A DNA stretch of 64,000 nt, from assembly GCF_014145665.1 (NCBI RefSeq), contig NZ_JACHTD010000002.1:248001-312000 (forward strand), read 5' to 3'. Below, one piece after another: positions 62,457 to 64,000 of the stretch. The position numbers and the translations under genes are program-made. The notes under the pieces were generated by a model. It made no database searches and was not told the origin of the DNA. It saw only the letters and a list, made by a program, of their open reading frames with translations. Positions within the stretch are counted from its first letter, which is position 1, and every line of letters starts with the position of its first letter. The stretch comes from Myroides sp. NP-2. GTDB taxonomy: Bacteria; Bacteroidota; Bacteroidia; Flavobacteriales; Flavobacteriaceae.

Positions 62457-63974
62457 ATGAACACGTTGAATGGCTTCTTATCTTTAGAAAATTTCGTACA
62501 ATATCTAAAGGCAGAACACGAATTAGTCTTAGATCCAGCACTTAAAGAGCGAGTTGAGACGAGTTTTAATTTTTTAAGTGAGTATGCTAAAAATAAAGTA
62601 ATTTATGGCGTAAATACTGGCTTTGGACCAATGGCTCAATATCGCATTAAAGACGAAGAATGTGTTGCTTTACAGTATAATTTAATTCGCAGTCACGCTT
62701 CTGGCCTAGGTAATCCTTTGAGTATTGCACAAGTTCGCGCTGCGATTTTAGCGCGTTTAAACTCGCTATCTCTAGGATATTCTGGTATTAATTTGGAGGT
62801 TATTGAGTTGATGAAAACCCTGTTGAACAAACAAATAACGCCACTTATTTTCGCACATGGTGGAGTGGGCGCAAGTGGTGACTTGGTTCAATTGGCTCAT
62901 TTAGCCTTGGTATTAATCGGAGAAGGAGAAGTTTTTTATCAAGGAGAAAGAAGAAGCACAAAAGAAGTGTTTAAACTTGAAAATATTACGCCTATGCGTA
63001 TTAGTATTCGCGAAGGTATTTCTTTGATGAATGGAACTTCTGTGATGACCGGTATTGGTATTCTCAATTGGAATAATGCGACAAAACTGTTGGATTGGTC
63101 TGTAAAAATTGCCTGTGCCATTAATGAGTTGGTTGCTGCTTATGATGATCATTTGTCTGAAGCCTTAAACGAAGCTAAATTACACGAAGGTCAACGCCAT
63201 ATTGCTGCCCAAATGTGTCAATATTTAAAAGATAGCCAACGAATTAAGAAAAGAGAAGAACATTTATATTCGGGAACAAATCAGGAGGATATATTCAAAG
63301 ATAAAGTACAAGAGTACTATTCTATTCGCTGTATTCCTCAAATTTTAGGTCCTGTGTATGATACGATTCAAGCCGTTGGAAAAGTATTGGAAAATGAAAT
63401 GAATTCTGCCAATGACAATCCAATTATAGATGTTAAGAGTCAACAGGTATACCATGGAGGAAATTTTCATGGCGATTATATTTCGTTGGAAATGGATAAA
63501 CTGAAATTGGTTGTTACACGGCTGACCATGTTAGCTGAACGTCAGCTAAATTATTTGCTCAATGCGAAGATAAATGAATTGTTACCCCCATTTGCCAATC
63601 TCGGAAAACTAGGCTTTAACTTTGGTATGCAAGGTGCACAATTTACGGCTACTTCAACAACAGCAGAATGTCAAGCCTTAGCAACGTCTATGTATATTCA
63701 CAGTATACCTAACAACAACGACAACCAAGATATTGTCAGTATGGGGACTAATGCAGCAGTGCTTTGTGACAAGGTAATTGAGAATAGCTTTGAGGTGTTG
63801 ACCATTGAACTGCTAACCTTAGTTCAGGCAATAGATGCTTTAGAGTGCAAGGACAGCGTTTCTGAATCTACCAAAAAATGGTATACTGAAATTCGCCAAA
63901 TTATTCCTACATTCTCAGAAGATCAAGCCTTGTATCCGTATTTACAACAGATAAAAGACTATTTAAAAGCCTAA
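62457..63974 (+). CDS. Aromatic amino acid ammonia-lyase, probably tyrosine ammonia-lyase
   Basis: A 505-aa MIO-dependent lyase of the HAL/PAL/TAL family. The MIO cofactor is formed from A139-S140-G141 in GGVGASGDLVQLAH. The N-terminal VIYGVNTGFGPMAQYRIKD motif has the catalytic tyrosine loop. The selectivity loop reads LIRSHASGLGNPLS. The central NDNPIIDVKSQQVYHGGNFH and GDYISLEMDKLKLVVTRLTM, and late NFGMQGAQFTATSTTAE and SIPNNNDNQDIVSMGTNAAV, are conserved. It resembles from memory the characterised Flavobacterium johnsoniae tyrosine ammonia-lyase, which makes 4-coumarate, the expected starter of flexirubin pigments. Confidence 0.88.
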   Translation: MNTLNGFLSLENFVQYLKAEHELVLDPALKERVETSFNFLSEYAKNKVIYGVNTGFGPMAQYRIKDEECVALQYNLIRSHASGLGNPLSIAQVRAAILARLNSLSLGYSGINLEVIELMKTLLNKQITPLIFAHGGVGASGDLVQLAHLALVLIGEGEVFYQGERRSTKEVFKLENITPMRISIREGISLMNGTSVMTGIGILNWNNATKLLDWSVKIACAINELVAAYDDHLSEALNEAKLHEGQRHIAAQMCQYLKDSQRIKKREEHLYSGTNQEDIFKDKVQEYYSIRCIPQILGPVYDTIQAVGKVLENEMNSANDNPIIDVKSQQVYHGGNFHGDYISLEMDKLKLVVTRLTMLAERQLNYLLNAKINELLPPFANLGKLGFNFGMQGAQFTATSTTAECQALATSMYIHSIPNNNDNQDIVSMGTNAAVLCDKVIENSFEVLTIELLTLVQAIDALECKDSVSESTKKWYTEIRQIIPTFSEDQALYPYLQQIKDYLKA

Positions 63975-64000
63975 TATTGCGATTCGTTTCGCCCTGCATT

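Overview
The window looks like a chromosomal segment of a flavobacterium, most likely Myroides or a close relative. The reasons are low GC, Bacteroidetes-type promoters (TTG, about 19 bases, then TAnnTTTG), a subtype-iii type VI secretion system (T6SS), the SUF iron-sulfur machinery, DUF4837 and M48/S8/M1 secreted peptidases. The right edge carries a tyrosine-ammonia-lyase/flavin-oxidoreductase pair of the kind found in flexirubin pigment clusters. The genus is inferred; family level is much safer.

Layout. 0-1.9 kb: sufS, sufE and a partial sufT on the minus strand. 2.2-3.2 kb: a perfect 46-bp palindrome and a secreted M48 peptidase. 3.4-7.2 kb: a heme uptake operon (hmuTUV plus a HemS-type heme-handling protein). 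7.4-10.3 kb: nrdB-nrdA with a long leader. 10.9-35.0 kb: a minus-strand T6SS locus. It reads tssO-like, tssO, tssP, tssR, tssH, tssE, tssF, tssG, tssN, tssK, tssB, tssC, tssD, vgrG, then a cargo module (446-aa putative adaptor, Imm17-like membrane protein, Rhs effector, DUF4279 putative immunity). A divergent orphan LuxR-type response regulator faces its promoter. 35.9-40.0 kb: sufA-sufB-sufC-sufD, so the SUF genes are split by about 34 kb. 40.5-45.0 kb: an MBL hydrolase, a subtilase lipoprotein and an M1 aminopeptidase. 45.2-54.9 kb: rnpA, DUF4837, a LysM transglycosylase, pgk, holB, a Pif1-like helicase, an OmpH/Skp-like lipoprotein and a methyltransferase. 56.0-58.4 kb: mnmG and ybeY. 61.1-64 kb: pigment-type oxidoreductase and tyrosine ammonia-lyase.

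The most unusual part is 55.9-60.7 kb. Two copies of the 16-base palindrome TGTTCCACGTGGAACA, matching the parS consensus, flank mnmG. One forms the stem of the mnmG terminator and the other encodes the last residues of YbeY. Next comes a non-coding array of twelve repeats with an almost constant 104-bp period and an alternating two-unit superstructure. Immediately beyond is a 465-bp AT-rich stretch with about ten DnaA-box-like TTATYAACA sites on both strands. Most genes to its left run leftward. I read this as a candidate chromosomal origin and partition region with an undescribed ori-proximal repeat array.

Functionally the window combines housekeeping (Fe-S assembly, dNTP synthesis, RNA processing, glycolysis, envelope maintenance) with an interbacterial weapon whose terminal cargo is a polymorphic Rhs toxin. 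The toxin's C-terminus carries a nucleotidyltransferase-like GS...DxD pattern. No tRNA, rRNA, CRISPR or insertion-sequence transposase was seen.
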